Of a DNA stretch of 64,000 nucleotides, positions 52,617 through 61,703 are shown piece by piece. Position numbers and translations under genes: made by a program. A model generated the notes under the pieces. That model was not told the DNA's origin, searched no databases, and saw nothing but the letters and a program-made list of their open reading frames with translations. The stretch is from the NCBI RefSeq assembly GCF_023223525.1, contig NZ_JALPRX010000008.1, positions 62,001 to 126,000 on the forward strand, read 5' to 3'. Every line of letters begins with the position of its first letter. The stretch's first letter is position 1. Source of the stretch: Roseomonas acroporae (GTDB lineage Bacteria; Pseudomonadota; Alphaproteobacteria; Acetobacterales; Acetobacteraceae).

Positions 52617-53656
52617 TCACGCCGTGCCGGGGAGCGCCCCGACGAAACGCCCCACCTCCGCCGGCACCGCCCCCGTGTAGAGCGGCAGGCCGCGGGCGAA
52701 GGTGGCGATGAGGCCGACATGCCCGAGGCCCGGATATTCCACCAGCCGGGCCTCGGCGCCGAGCGCGCGCTGGCGCGCGGCCAGCCGCTCGCTGTTGGCG
52801 GGGCGGACGGTGGTGTCGTCGGTGCCGGTCAGCAGCAGCAGGGGCGGCGCGTCGGCCCGCGCGTAGGCGATGGGTTGGGTCGCCGGCAGGCCGCCCGGGT
52901 CCGCGTCGGCGCGGAAGAGGTCGCGCAGCATGCCGCTCTCCAGCGGCAGGAAGTCGTAGGGCCCGGCGAGGCCGACCGCGCCCGCCGGCGGCGGCGCCCC
53001 GGCCCGGCTCAGCCAGCGCCGGTCCAGCGCCAGCATCACCGCGTTGTAGGCGCCGGCCGAGTGCCCGGCCAGCACCACCGGTCCCGGCGGCAGTCCCAGG
53101 GCGGCGCGCTCGCGCGCCAGGAAGGCCACCGCGGCGGCGCAATCCTCCAGGAAGGCCGGGAAGCGGATCTCGGGGTACAGGCGGTAGTCCGGCACCGCCA
53201 CCGCCCAGCCCTGGCGCGCCAGGGTGGCGGCGACGAAGCGGTACAGGCCGCGCGCGCCGGAATCCCAGTTGCCGCCATAGAAGAACACGACCAGCGGCAT
53301 GCCGGCCGCGAGCCCGTCCGGCCGGTAGAGGTCGAGGCGGTGGCGCGGGCCCTCGCCGTAGGCGATGCCCTCGCGCAGCGCGTAGCCGCCGCGCGGCGCC
53401 AGGGCGTTGGCGAGGTCGGCGGGCGAGCAGCCGACGAGGGAGCCGGCTGCCGCACCGCCGGCCAGGGCGCGCGCCAGCGCCCCGGGCAGTCTCCCGGGGA
53501 GGCTGCCGGCGAGGCCGGCGGCGAGCAGGACCCGGCGCCCCGGCCGGCTGCCCCGCGCCGGCGGGCCGGGGGCAGGGTCACCCGGCCCCGGTCTGCCCGG
53601 CCCCGGCCTGCTTGGCCCCGGTCTGCCCGGCCCCGGCCTGCCCGGCGCCGTGGCAT
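52617..53656 (-). CDS. Alpha/beta hydrolase (esterase) with unresolved or frameshifted start
   Basis: Hormone-sensitive-lipase-like esterase. The oxyanion FYGGNWDSG (HGGxW type with Tyr for His), the nucleophile GHSAGA, Asp in LTGTDDTTV and the final His in PGLGHVGL are intact. The N-terminus has a lipoprotein-like stretch (RRVLLAAGLAGSLPG, SLVGCSPADLANAL). In this frame there is no ATG, GTG or TTG from the neighbour's stop to the lipobox. An ATG at 53656 opens a different frame that fails to enter the gene; a single-base shift in the adjacent 15-bp repeats would join them. Either a frameshift, an assembly error, or a rare start such as CTG. Confidence 0.7.
53576..53650. repeat. 15-bp tandem repeat array
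   Basis: Four or five head-to-tail units near GTCTGCCCGGCCCCG. The array covers the expected start of the alpha/beta hydrolase gene, where reading frames conflict. Confidence 0.8.
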
Positions 53657-53686
53657 CGGGGATCGGGCAGGCCGGGATCGGGCGGC

Positions 53687-54718
53687 TCAGGATCGGCCGA
53701 AGCCCTCCAGCACGACCTTGCCGCGCGCCTTGCCGCTCTCGATCAGCGCGTGCGCGCGGATCAGGTTGGCGGCGTCGATGGTGCCGAAGGTCTCGGTCAG
53801 CGTGGTGCGCAGCGCGCCGCTGTCCACGAGGTGCGACACCTCGTCGAGCAGCCGGTGCTGCGCGATCATGTCCGGCGTGTGGAAGACGGGCCGCGCGAAC
53901 ATGTACTCCCAGGCCAGCGTGCCCGCCTTCGTCTTGAGCCGCTTCGCATCGAGCGACTGCGGGTCGTCGATCACGCAGACGGCGCCCTGCGGCGCCAGGA
54001 TCTCGCAGATCGCGTTCCAGTGCGTCTCGGTGTGCGTGGTCGAGAAGATGTAGGGCACCGGCACGCCGAGCGCCTTGACCTGCCGCGCGAGGTCCTTGCC
54101 GTGGTCGAGGACATGGTGCGCGCCGAGCGTCGTGCACCACTCGCGCGTCTCGGGGCGGGAGGCGGTGGCGAGCACCTGCAGCCCGGTCAGCCGCCGCGCG
54201 AGCTGGATGGCGATGGAGCCGACGCCGCCGCCGCCGCCCAGGATCAGCAGCGCGCTGTTCGGGTCCGCCTTGGCGCCGGCGCCGCCGCGCGGGATGTGCA
54301 GCCGGTCGAACAGCGCCTCCCAGGCCGTGATCGCGGTCAGCGGCAGGGCGGCGGATTCGGCGAAGCTCAGCGTCTTCGGCTTGTGGCCGACGATCCGCTC
54401 GTCCACGAGCTGGAATTCGGCGTTGCTGCCGGGGCGGTCGATGGCGCCGGCGTAGAACACCTCGGCGCCGATCGGGAACAGCACCGACTCCGGCCCCTTG
54501 GCGCGGACGATGCCGGCGGCGTCGAAGCCGAGCACGCGCGGCTCGCCGGCCGGGTCGGCGTTGCGGCGGACCTTGGTGTCCACCGGGTTGACCGAGACGG
54601 CCCGCACCTCGATCAGCAGGTCGCGCCCGCGCGGCGGCGACGGCTCCGGCAGGGTGAGGTCGATCAGGGCCTCGTCATGCTCGATCGGGTGGCAGTGCGT
54701 GTAGCCGACGGCGCGCAT
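53687..54718 (-). CDS. Zinc-type alcohol dehydrogenase-like quinone oxidoreductase (MDR family)
   Basis: Enzyme of 343 residues. MDR layout: N-terminal catalytic domain (EVRAVSVNPVDTKVRRN, VLGFDAAGIV, FYAGAIDRPGSNAEFQLVDE), then the NADPH fold LLILGGGGGVGSIAIQLARRL and C-terminal GKARGKVVLEGFG. The zinc-binding cysteines of true alcohol dehydrogenases are absent, matching the zinc-independent quinone oxidoreductase/enone reductase group. GGAGGAG precedes the ATG at MRAVGYT. The family is annotated zinc-binding alcohol dehydrogenase in many genomes. Substrate not inferred. Confidence 0.88.
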   Translation of the reverse strand: MRAVGYTHCHPIEHDEALIDLTLPEPSPPRGRDLLIEVRAVSVNPVDTKVRRNADPAGEPRVLGFDAAGIVRAKGPESVLFPIGAEVFYAGAIDRPGSNAEFQLVDERIVGHKPKTLSFAESAALPLTAITAWEALFDRLHIPRGGAGAKADPNSALLILGGGGGVGSIAIQLARRLTGLQVLATASRPETREWCTTLGAHHVLDHGKDLARQVKALGVPVPYIFSTTHTETHWNAICEILAPQGAVCVIDDPQSLDAKRLKTKAGTLAWEYMFARPVFHTPDMIAQHRLLDEVSHLVDSGALRTTLTETFGTIDAANLIRAHALIESGKARGKVVLEGFGRS

Positions 54719-54940
54719 GCGTCGCTCCTCCGAATTCTTCCTGCGCCCAGAGATCAGGCCGATCCGGGCCGCGATACAAGCCCGGCGCGGGCGCCGGCCT
54801 TGCCGCCCCGTCCGGCGGCGGCGGCGCGCCATGCCCGGGACACGCGGCTGCGGCGGTCGCCCTGCGATGGGAGCGTGGCGGGAAGGTCAGTGTGACGAAC
54901 CTGTATTGTGCGCCGCAGCATCGGGTGCCACGCTTCCCGC

Positions 54941-56224
54941 ATGTCCGGCCTCCTCCATGATCGGGACGACGCGGCCGCCGCCCCGGAACGCCCGCCGGCC
55001 GCCGCCACGGCGGCTTCCGCCCCCCGCCTGCCGGCCGAGGCGGGCAGCCCGCGCGTGGTGGCGGTGCTCAGCCTGCTGATGGCCTTCGCCTCGATGTCCA
55101 CCGACATCTACCTGCCGGCCTTCCCGGCGCTGGGCGCCGATCTCGGCGTCTCCCCGGGGCGGATCCAGCTCACCCTGTCGGGCTTCCTGGTGGGGTTCAG
55201 CCTAGGGCAGCTGCTCTGGGGGCCGATCGGCGACCGCTACGGCCGGCGCGGGCCGATCGCGGCGGGCCTCGTGCTGTTCGTGCTGGGCTCGGCGGGCTGC
55301 GCCCTGGCCGGCTCGGCCGCCGAGGTGATCGGCTGGCGCGTGGTGCAGGCGGTCGGCGCCTGCGCCGGGCCGGTGCTGGCGCGCGCCATGGTGCGCGACC
55401 TCTACGCGCGCGACCGCTCGGCGCAGGTGCTCTCGACGCTGATGCTGGTGATGGGCATCGCGCCGCTGCTGGGGCCGATCCTGGGCGGGCAGATCCTGGA
55501 ATGGTGGTCCTGGCGCGGCATCTTCTGGGTGCTGGTGCTGTTCGGCCTGGTCGCGCTGGCCTGCCTGCCGCTCCTGCCGGAGACGCTGCCGCCGCCGTTG
55601 CGCAGCTCGCTCGGCCTGCGCGAGTCGCTCTTCTCCTACGTCGCGATGGCGCGCAGCCGGCGGCTGCTCGGCTACGCGCTGATGGGCGGCTGCTTCTACG
55701 GCGGCATCTACGCCTACCTCGCCGGCACGCCCTTCGCCTACATCGAGTACCACCACGTTCCCGCCACGGCCTACGGGCTGCTGTTCGGCGTCAACATCGC
55801 CGGCATGATGATCGCGAACCTGATCAACCGCCGGCTGGTGGCGCGCTTCGGCTCGGACCGGCTGCTGCGCGTCGGCGCGCTGGTGGCGGCGGCCTCGGGC
55901 ATCGCGGTGGCGGTGTGCGCGCGCACCGGCTGGGGCGGGCTGTACGGCTTGGTCGTGCCGCTCTTCTTCTACGTCTCGATGCTGGGCTTCATCGTGGCGA
56001 ATTCGGTGGCCGGGGCGCTCGCCGCCTTCCCGCGCAAGGCGGGCGCCGCCTCGGCGCTGGTGGGGGCGACGCATTACGGCAGCGGCGTGTTCTCCGCCGC
56101 CGCGCTGGGCTGGTTCGCCGACGGCACGCCCTGGACCATGGCCTGGATGATCGCCGTGCTCGGCGTCGGCACGCTTCTCGCATGCCTGCTGCTGCTCCGG
56201 CCGGCGCGGCCGGAGATGGCGTAG
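54941..56224 (+). CDS. Bcr/CflA family multidrug efflux MFS transporter
   Basis: Twelve-span drug:proton antiporter of 427 residues. After a 45-residue Ala/Pro-rich N-terminus comes LSLLMAFASMSTDIYLPAFPALGADLGVSPGRIQLTLSGFLVGFSLGQLLWGPIGDRYGRRGPI, diagnostic of Bcr/CflA, with the MFS motif DRYGRR. Helices 4-5 carry the antiporter motif (MLVMGIAPLLGPILGGQILEWWSWRGIFW). The ATG at MSGLLHD is preferred over an upstream GTG. Monocistronic, divergent from the quinone oxidoreductase gene. Confidence 0.9.
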   Translation: MSGLLHDRDDAAAAPERPPAAATAASAPRLPAEAGSPRVVAVLSLLMAFASMSTDIYLPAFPALGADLGVSPGRIQLTLSGFLVGFSLGQLLWGPIGDRYGRRGPIAAGLVLFVLGSAGCALAGSAAEVIGWRVVQAVGACAGPVLARAMVRDLYARDRSAQVLSTLMLVMGIAPLLGPILGGQILEWWSWRGIFWVLVLFGLVALACLPLLPETLPPPLRSSLGLRESLFSYVAMARSRRLLGYALMGGCFYGGIYAYLAGTPFAYIEYHHVPATAYGLLFGVNIAGMMIANLINRRLVARFGSDRLLRVGALVAAASGIAVAVCARTGWGGLYGLVVPLFFYVSMLGFIVANSVAGALAAFPRKAGAASALVGATHYGSGVFSAAALGWFADGTPWTMAWMIAVLGVGTLLACLLLLRPARPEMA

Positions 56225-56292
56225 GATGGCGGCGCGCGTCAGGGTCTTGCGAAGACCGTCGGACGTGCCAATCTTCCTGCCGTCCGCAACAG

Positions 56293-56385
56293 ATGAAAGG
56301 AGGTGATCCAGTGTCTCATTGTTTGACCGTGGCGTCGGCCGTGTCGACCCGGATCTCCGCAGCCTCCGCAGCCCTGGCCCACTGA
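56293..56385 (+). CDS. Mini-gene (24-30 codons) with a full-length anti-16S Shine-Dalgarno
   Basis: The sequence AAAGGAGGTGATCC (56296-56309) is the exact 14-base complement of the 3' end of bacterial 16S rRNA. One base later a GTG (56311) opens a 24-codon frame, VSHCLTVASAVSTRISAASAALAH, which would be translated with the strongest possible ribosome binding site at normal spacing (7 bases from AGGAGG). An ATG at 56293 would add six residues (MKGGDP) from the site itself; this start is also possible. The peptide is Ser/Ala-rich with a His-Cys pair. No function is known. A structured hairpin region follows it. Confidence 0.6.
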   Translation: MKGGDPVSHCLTVASAVSTRISAASAALAH

Positions 56386-56400
56386 CCGGGACGCGACGAA

Positions 56401-56476
56401 AGCCGGTTTTCCGGTAGGGCACGTATCAGGCCCGCAAGCAATGCGAGGGCCCCGGAAGGCGACTTCCGGGGCCCTC
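56401..56476 (+). terminator. Two stem-loops after the mini-gene, second with GNRA loop
   Basis: A small hairpin (GCCGG-TTTT-CCGGT, near 56403-56416) is followed by a perfect 14-bp stem (GAGGGCCCCGGAAG, 56445-56458, paired with 56463-56476) closed by GCGA, a GNRA tetraloop. Only TTG follows, so it is a weak intrinsic terminator or a stable structured RNA end. Confidence 0.65.
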
Positions 56477-56560
56477 TTGCCGTCCGCTCCCCCGTGATCC
56501 GCGTCTCGGGTGACCCGCTTCCCGGACGGGCGGACGCCGCCTGGGAAGCGGGCTGGCGGG

Positions 56561-59500
56561 TCAGGCCGGCGCCAGCTCCCGCACGCCGAGTTCCTGCGTC
56601 CACAGCGCCCCCGCCGGCAGCGCCGCCCGCGCCACCTCGGCCAGATGCGGGTGGTGCGTCAGCAGGACCACCTGCACCGAATGGCTGAGGCCGAGCAGGG
56701 CGCGGAAGGCGGCGGCGGCGCGTCGATCGTCGAAGGTCTGCAGGATGTCGTCGCCGAGGAAGGGCAGCGGGAAGCCGCCCGCCACGTGGTCCTCGATGGC
56801 GACCAGGCGCAGCGCCAGGAAGAGCTGGTCGCGCGTGCCCTCGGAAAGCTGCCCGACCTCCGCCTCCTCGCCGCTCGCGGCGCGCAGCACCAGCCGCGCC
56901 GGCCCGCGCTGCTCCTGCCGCGCGGCGACGCCGGGATAGGCGCCCTCCGTCAGCGTCGCGACCGCATCGCCGATCCGACGCATCACGGCGTCGTTGGCGG
57001 ACTCGCCGAGCTCGGCGAGCGCCGCCTCCAGCAGGCTCGACGCGGCCTGCATCAGCAGCGCGTCGTCGAGCGTGGTGCCCAGGCTGGAGGCGGCGGCCTC
57101 CTCCGAGGCGGCGGCGGCCAGCGCCGTGTCCTCGCCGGCGGCGTGCTGCATCCGTGCCTCGACGCGGGTCGCGGCGGCGGCGGCCTCCTGCGCCGCCTCG
57201 CCCTGGGCGGCCTGCGCGGCACGGGCCTCCTCCAGCGCCGCCTCGGTCGCTTCCGCGGGCTGCGCGTCGGCCTCGGCGCGCAGCGCGGCGAGGGAGAGGC
57301 CGTCGCCCGCCTCGAACAGCGCGGTCTCGGCCCCGGCCAGCGCCGCCTGCCGGCGCGCGCGCTCCTCGGCAAGGGCGAGGCGTGCCGTGAGGGTGGCCTC
57401 CTCGGCGCCCAGCGCGTCCAGCACGGCCTGCCAGTCCCGCGCCGCCCGCGCGGCGGCCGCCTCCGCCTCGCGCCGTGCCGTCGCGGCCGCCTCGCGCTGC
57501 CGCTCCAGCAATTCCCGCCGCTTGGCGACGGCCTGCGCGGCGCGCAGACGCTGGTCCAGCGCGCGGGCGAGCGCGAACGGGTCCCCGGCCTCGAGGTCGG
57601 GCGCGACCCGGGCGCGCAGCGCCTCGGCGGCCGCGTCGAAGCCCGCCAGCTCGGCCTCGGCCGCCGCGACGCGGGCCGCCCCGGCCGCCGCCTCGCGCGC
57701 CAGCGGCCCGATGCCGTCGAGCAGGTCGAGCAGCGCGCTGGTGTCGTCCGGGTGCTCGTCGGCGGGCCGGCCCAGCGCCGCCAGCGCCGCCGCCCATTCC
57801 GACTGCCAGCCTTCCTGGCGCGCCTCGGCGGCCTGCCGCTCGGCCTCGGCCTCGGCGCGCTCGGCGCGGGCCGCGTCCAGCGCGGCCTGGAACTGGCCGC
57901 GCGTGGCGTCGGCGAGGCGCGCGGCGCGCAGGCTTTCCGTCGCCCGGTCCAGCCGCGCCTGGAGCAGCAGGGCGACGGCCGGCATGCCGCCGGGACGGCC
58001 GTCGCCCGGCCGGTCTTCGCCGGGCGGGGCGAAAGCGGCGAGGCGCGCGGCGGCGGCCTCCTGGCGCGCGTCAAGCTCGGCCAGCGCCGCGTCCTTCGCC
58101 CGCTGCTCCCGCCAGGCGGCCAGCGCCCGGCCGCGCGCCGCGAGCCGGCGCTCCACCTCGGCCGGCCCCGCTTCCGGCGGCAGGGCGAGCGGCGCCAGCG
58201 TCCCGGCCCAGGCGGCTTCGGCGGCGGCGAGGTCGCGTCCCGCCGCCTCCCGTGCCGCGCCCAGCGCCTCGAGCGCGGCGCGCTGCGCGTCGGCGATGCG
58301 CTCCTGCTCGGCGGCGGCGGCCAGACGCTCGGACTCCGCGTTGCGCTGGTCGGCCAGCGCGTCGGCCGCCGCGACGGCGCCGGCATAGGCGAGAGGCAGC
58401 GGCGTGCCGTCGCCGGCGAATTCCGCCTCGGCCGCCACGTCCGGCGTGCCGGCGAAAGCGCGTCGGTAGATCAGGTGCCAGCCGGAATCGCGGCGCGCCC
58501 GCGCGGCGGCCAGCGCGGCGGCGTCGGGCAGCGGGCCGGCGGCGCGCAGCGTGGCGAGGCGGGATTCCGCGGCCTCCAGCGCCTCGGCGGCGCGCGCGGC
58601 GCCGTCCTCGATGGCATCCCGCGCGGTGCGGGCCCGGTCGCGCGCCGCGGCGAGCGACGCCAGCGTCGCGTCGTCCGGCGGCGACAGCGCGGCCAGCGCC
58701 GCCGGGTCGCGCAGCGGGGCGGGCAGGGCGGCGAGGGCGGCATCGAGCGCCGCCGCCGCCTCCGCCGCCGTCCGTCTGGCGGCGGCGTGCAGCTCGGCCG
58801 GCCTGCCGCCGGCGGTGATCTCGTCGAGCAGGGCTTGCAGCCCGGCCGTGTCGAGCGCCGGCGGCAGGGCGGCCAGGGCGGCCTGCGCGTCGGCCACGCG
58901 CTGCGCGATCGCGGCGAGCCGCGCGGGGCCGCGCGCCAGGGTGCCGGCATTGCCGGCGCGCTCCGCCAGCAGCCGGCGCAGCCGGGCGAGCGGGGCGCGC
59001 GGCGGCACCGCCTCGGCGGCGCGCTCCGGCGGCAGGTCGCGGCCGAGCTGGCGCAGGCGGTCGGCCAGCTCGGCATGCCGGTCGCGCAGCGCGGCGCGGG
59101 CGGCGGGGAGCTCGTCGCGCGCCCTGGTCGCGGCGCCGGACTGCGCCGTCAGCGCGGCGACGGGTCCGGCCTCGGCCAGCAGGGCGTGGTCGGGCCGTTC
59201 CCCCGCGGTCTCGGCGGCGAGCCCGGCGAGGGTCGCGCGCGCCGCGTCCAGCGCGGCCTCGGCCTGGCGCAGCGCGGCCCGGGTTTCCGGCACCTGCGCG
59301 GCGAAGCCCTCGGGCAGCACCGGCGCGTCCGGGTGGGCGGCGAGCCAGTCGGCGGCGTCGTCGCGCCGGGCGAGCAGCGGCCGCACCCGGCGCAGTCGCT
59401 CCAGCCGGCGGATGGTCTCGGCGGCGGCGGTGGCGGCGCGGTTGGCCTCGGCGCGGGCGGCGCGGGCGGTGTCCAGCTCGGCTTCCCAGCCCTGCCACGT

Positions 59501-60115
59501 CTCGGGCCGCAGCACGGCTTCGCGCTTGGCGCGGCGGCTCCCGGTCCAGCGTTCGAGCGCGGCGTAGAAGGGGCGCTGGGCGGATTTGCGGGCCGGTGCC
59601 AGACGGTCGCGCTCGGCGTTCAGCGCCTCGCGCACGCTCTGCGCCTCGCGCATGCCGCCGGCGGCGGCGAGCAGCGCCTCGGCCAGCGCGCCGCCGCTGC
59701 GCAGCAGCTCGTCGCCGCCCCGGCGCAGCGCCTCGGTATCGAGCGCGAAGAGGCGTTCCAGCAGGTTGCGGTCGGCGGTACCGAGCAGGCCGGCGAGCAT
59801 GGCCGGGTCGCCGGGATCGCCCGCGGCGTCCAGCAGCGTGTTGCCCTGGCCCTTGCGGCGGCCGAAGCGGAACGGCGCACCGTTCGCGTCGATCCCGGCG
59901 GCATCGAGCCGCATGCCCTGGTAGCCGTGGCGGAAGCCCATCGGCGTCTGCGCGCCGATGCCGAAGAGCAGGTCGCCGAAGGCGCTGCGCAGCACGGACT
60001 TGCCGGCGCCGTTGGGGGCGACCAGCAGGTTGACGCGGCCGGGGGCGGGGTCGAGCGCGATCTCGGCCGTGTCGAAATTGCCGTAGCGGCGGAGGGTGAG
60101 GGCGGTCAGGCGCAT
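56561..60115 (-). CDS. YhaN-like AAA ATPase (SbcC-like, DNA repair)
   Basis: Large SMC-like ATPase of 1184 residues. N-terminal P-loop LLVAPNGAGKSVLRSAFGDLLFG; very long Ala/Arg/Glu-rich coiled coil; C-terminal ABC-like signature LSEGTRDQLFLALRLVAIEDH followed by Walker B FPLPFLGDDILQTFDDRR and the H-loop LLTHHPHLAEVA. The start MRLTALTLRRYGNFD is typical of YhaN/SbcC. It forms a pair with the metallophosphoesterase (YhaO-like) upstream on the same strand, as SbcC with SbcD: the nuclease subunit cuts DNA ends or hairpins while the ATPase clamps DNA. The two genes are split by repeat block F. No zinc-hook CxxC was identified in the coiled coil. Confidence 0.85.
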   Translation of the reverse strand: MRLTALTLRRYGNFDTAEIALDPAPGRVNLLVAPNGAGKSVLRSAFGDLLFGIGAQTPMGFRHGYQGMRLDAAGIDANGAPFRFGRRKGQGNTLLDAAGDPGDPAMLAGLLGTADRNLLERLFALDTEALRRGGDELLRSGGALAEALLAAAGGMREAQSVREALNAERDRLAPARKSAQRPFYAALERWTGSRRAKREAVLRPETWQGWEAELDTARAARAEANRAATAAAETIRRLERLRRVRPLLARRDDAADWLAAHPDAPVLPEGFAAQVPETRAALRQAEAALDAARATLAGLAAETAGERPDHALLAEAGPVAALTAQSGAATRARDELPAARAALRDRHAELADRLRQLGRDLPPERAAEAVPPRAPLARLRRLLAERAGNAGTLARGPARLAAIAQRVADAQAALAALPPALDTAGLQALLDEITAGGRPAELHAAARRTAAEAAAALDAALAALPAPLRDPAALAALSPPDDATLASLAAARDRARTARDAIEDGAARAAEALEAAESRLATLRAAGPLPDAAALAAARARRDSGWHLIYRRAFAGTPDVAAEAEFAGDGTPLPLAYAGAVAAADALADQRNAESERLAAAAEQERIADAQRAALEALGAAREAAGRDLAAAEAAWAGTLAPLALPPEAGPAEVERRLAARGRALAAWREQRAKDAALAELDARQEAAAARLAAFAPPGEDRPGDGRPGGMPAVALLLQARLDRATESLRAARLADATRGQFQAALDAARAERAEAEAERQAAEARQEGWQSEWAAALAALGRPADEHPDDTSALLDLLDGIGPLAREAAAGAARVAAAEAELAGFDAAAEALRARVAPDLEAGDPFALARALDQRLRAAQAVAKRRELLERQREAAATARREAEAAAARAARDWQAVLDALGAEEATLTARLALAEERARRQAALAGAETALFEAGDGLSLAALRAEADAQPAEATEAALEEARAAQAAQGEAAQEAAAAATRVEARMQHAAGEDTALAAAASEEAAASSLGTTLDDALLMQAASSLLEAALAELGESANDAVMRRIGDAVATLTEGAYPGVAARQEQRGPARLVLRAASGEEAEVGQLSEGTRDQLFLALRLVAIEDHVAGGFPLPFLGDDILQTFDDRRAAAAFRALLGLSHSVQVVLLTHHPHLAEVARAALPAGALWTQELGVRELAPA

Positions 60116-60124
60116 GGGGCGCCC

Positions 60125-60382
60125 CCGGGGCTCCGCCCCGGACCCCGGCAGGGCAGGCTCTGCCTTCCCTGCACCCATCCGCCAGGGGCCTTGCCCCTGG
60201 ACCCCACCAAGGGGCGAAGCCCCCTTGGAACTCCCGCTCGGATTCGAATCCCGATGGCTGAACCCGTGAGGCCGCGAAACGCCGGCGGAGGTCCAGGAAC
60301 CTGAGGTTCCTGGCGGGAGGATACCCAAGGAGGGCAGCGCCCTCCTTGGTGGATGGGGTCCGGGGAAGGCGCAGCCTTCCCC
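60125..60382. repeat. Composite palindromic repeat block F
   Basis: Seven hairpins: 60125-60141, 60150-60170, 60182-60200, 60207-60228, 60293-60313, 60325-60349 and 60362-60382. The core from 60207 to 60313 matches block B nearly base for base (GGATTCGAATCCCGATGGCTGAACCCG in block F, cut here). It lies between the two genes of the YhaO-YhaN pair. Confidence 0.85.
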
Positions 60383-60428
60383 GGGGACGGGTGCAGCAAA
60401 GGCAGCACGTCCCCGACGTGGCGTCCGC

Positions 60429-61703
60429 TCATTCCCCCGCCACCTGTCCCAGCCGCGCCAGCAGCAGGTCCCGTGCCCGGCGCAGCAGTTCCGGCGGCAG
60501 CCTGCCGGCGGCGGCCTGCACCGCCGGGTGCCCGTCCCCCAGCGCGTCCCGCAGGCCGGTCGCGCGGGTGAGCATGTGCGTCGCGTAGTCGCGCACCGGC
60601 CCGGTCACGGCGTCCGTCTCCCCGAGCGATTCGATGGCCCGCACCAGCCGGCCCACCGCGTCCGGGCGCGCGCGCAGCGCGTCGAGGTCCACGGCGGGCT
60701 CGGTGGCGACGCGCACGCTCTCGATCCAGAGGGAGTCCGCCCCGGCCGTGTTCTGCGCGGTGGCGCGCACCTGCTCGCGCGCCGCGGCCGGGTCGCGCGA
60801 GAGGGCGGCGTGCGCGCCGCAGGCGCCGCGCAGCGTGACGCGGGCGGCGAGCAGGCGGCCCTCGGCGGCGTCCAGCGCGTTGCCCAGCGCGTCGCGCACG
60901 CGGTCGAGCGCCGCGTCCTCGTCCGGCGCGCCGGCGCAGTCCACCTCGATGCGGGCCCAGCGCACGGCGTCCAGCGTGCGGTGCTCCACGGCGGCGACGC
61001 GCCCCTCGCGCACCGTGACCAGCGTGGCGCCCTTGGCGCCGCACTCGTTGACGTGGCGGCCCTGCAGGTTGCCGGGAAAGACGATCCAGGGCGCGGTCAG
61101 CAATTCCTCGCGCTGGTGGATGTGGCCGAGCGCCCAGTAGTCGTAGCCGTGCCGCGCCAGGTCGTCGATCGAGCAGGGCGCGTAGAGGGCGTGGCCGTCG
61201 CGGCCGGTGGCGGCGGTGTGCAGCAGGCCGATGTTGAGTCGGCCGGGCACGGGCGCCGGATAGGCGCGCGCCAGATTCTCGGTGACGTCGCGGGTCGCGA
61301 AGCTCTGGCCGTGGACGTGGACGCCGAACTCGGGCAGCTCGACGCTGCCCGGCCGGTCGGCGGGCAGCAGCGTGGCGCCGTCCGGCAGGCGCAGCGAGCG
61401 GGTGAGCACGCTCTCCGCGTCGTGGTTGCCGCGGATGGCGACGAGGCGGATGCCGGCGCGGGTGAGGCGCGCGAAGGCGGCGACCAGCGCCTGGCCGGTG
61501 CGCCAGTCCTGCCAGTCGCCGTCGTAGAGGTCGCCGGCGACGACGACGAAGGCCACGCGCTCGCGGATGGCGAGGTCGACGAGGTTGGCCAGCGCCTCCT
61601 TGGTGGCGCCGCGGATGCGCTGCGCCGGGGCGTCGGCCTCCAGGCCACGCAGCGGGCTGTCGAGGTGCAGGTCGGCGGCGTGGAGGAAGCGGAAGCCGGT
61701 CAA
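60429..61703 (-). CDS. YhaO-like metallophosphoesterase (SbcD-like DNA nuclease)
   Basis: Calcineurin-like phosphoesterase of 424 residues. Metal motifs are complete: FLHAADLHLDSPL (D-x-H), VVAGDLYDGDW (GD-x-xD), IRGNHDAES (GNH-D/E), LLHTA and ALGHIHQRE (GHxH). The C-terminal part is Ala/Arg-rich. It is the DNA exonuclease or endonuclease subunit, working with the YhaN-like ATPase downstream, about 310 bases away because of the intervening repeat. The pair likely acts in DNA end processing or in defence against foreign DNA. Confidence 0.9.
   Translation of the reverse strand: MTGFRFLHAADLHLDSPLRGLEADAPAQRIRGATKEALANLVDLAIRERVAFVVVAGDLYDGDWQDWRTGQALVAAFARLTRAGIRLVAIRGNHDAESVLTRSLRLPDGATLLPADRPGSVELPEFGVHVHGQSFATRDVTENLARAYPAPVPGRLNIGLLHTAATGRDGHALYAPCSIDDLARHGYDYWALGHIHQREELLTAPWIVFPGNLQGRHVNECGAKGATLVTVREGRVAAVEHRTLDAVRWARIEVDCAGAPDEDAALDRVRDALGNALDAAEGRLLAARVTLRGACGAHAALSRDPAAAREQVRATAQNTAGADSLWIESVRVATEPAVDLDALRARPDAVGRLVRAIESLGETDAVTGPVRDYATHMLTRATGLRDALGDGHPAVQAAAGRLPPELLRRARDLLLARLGQVAGE

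Noticed and set aside
60207..60313. A real tRNA gene in the core of block F
   Set aside because: Only a T-arm-like stretch exists; no acceptor stem, anticodon arm or CCA end can be formed.
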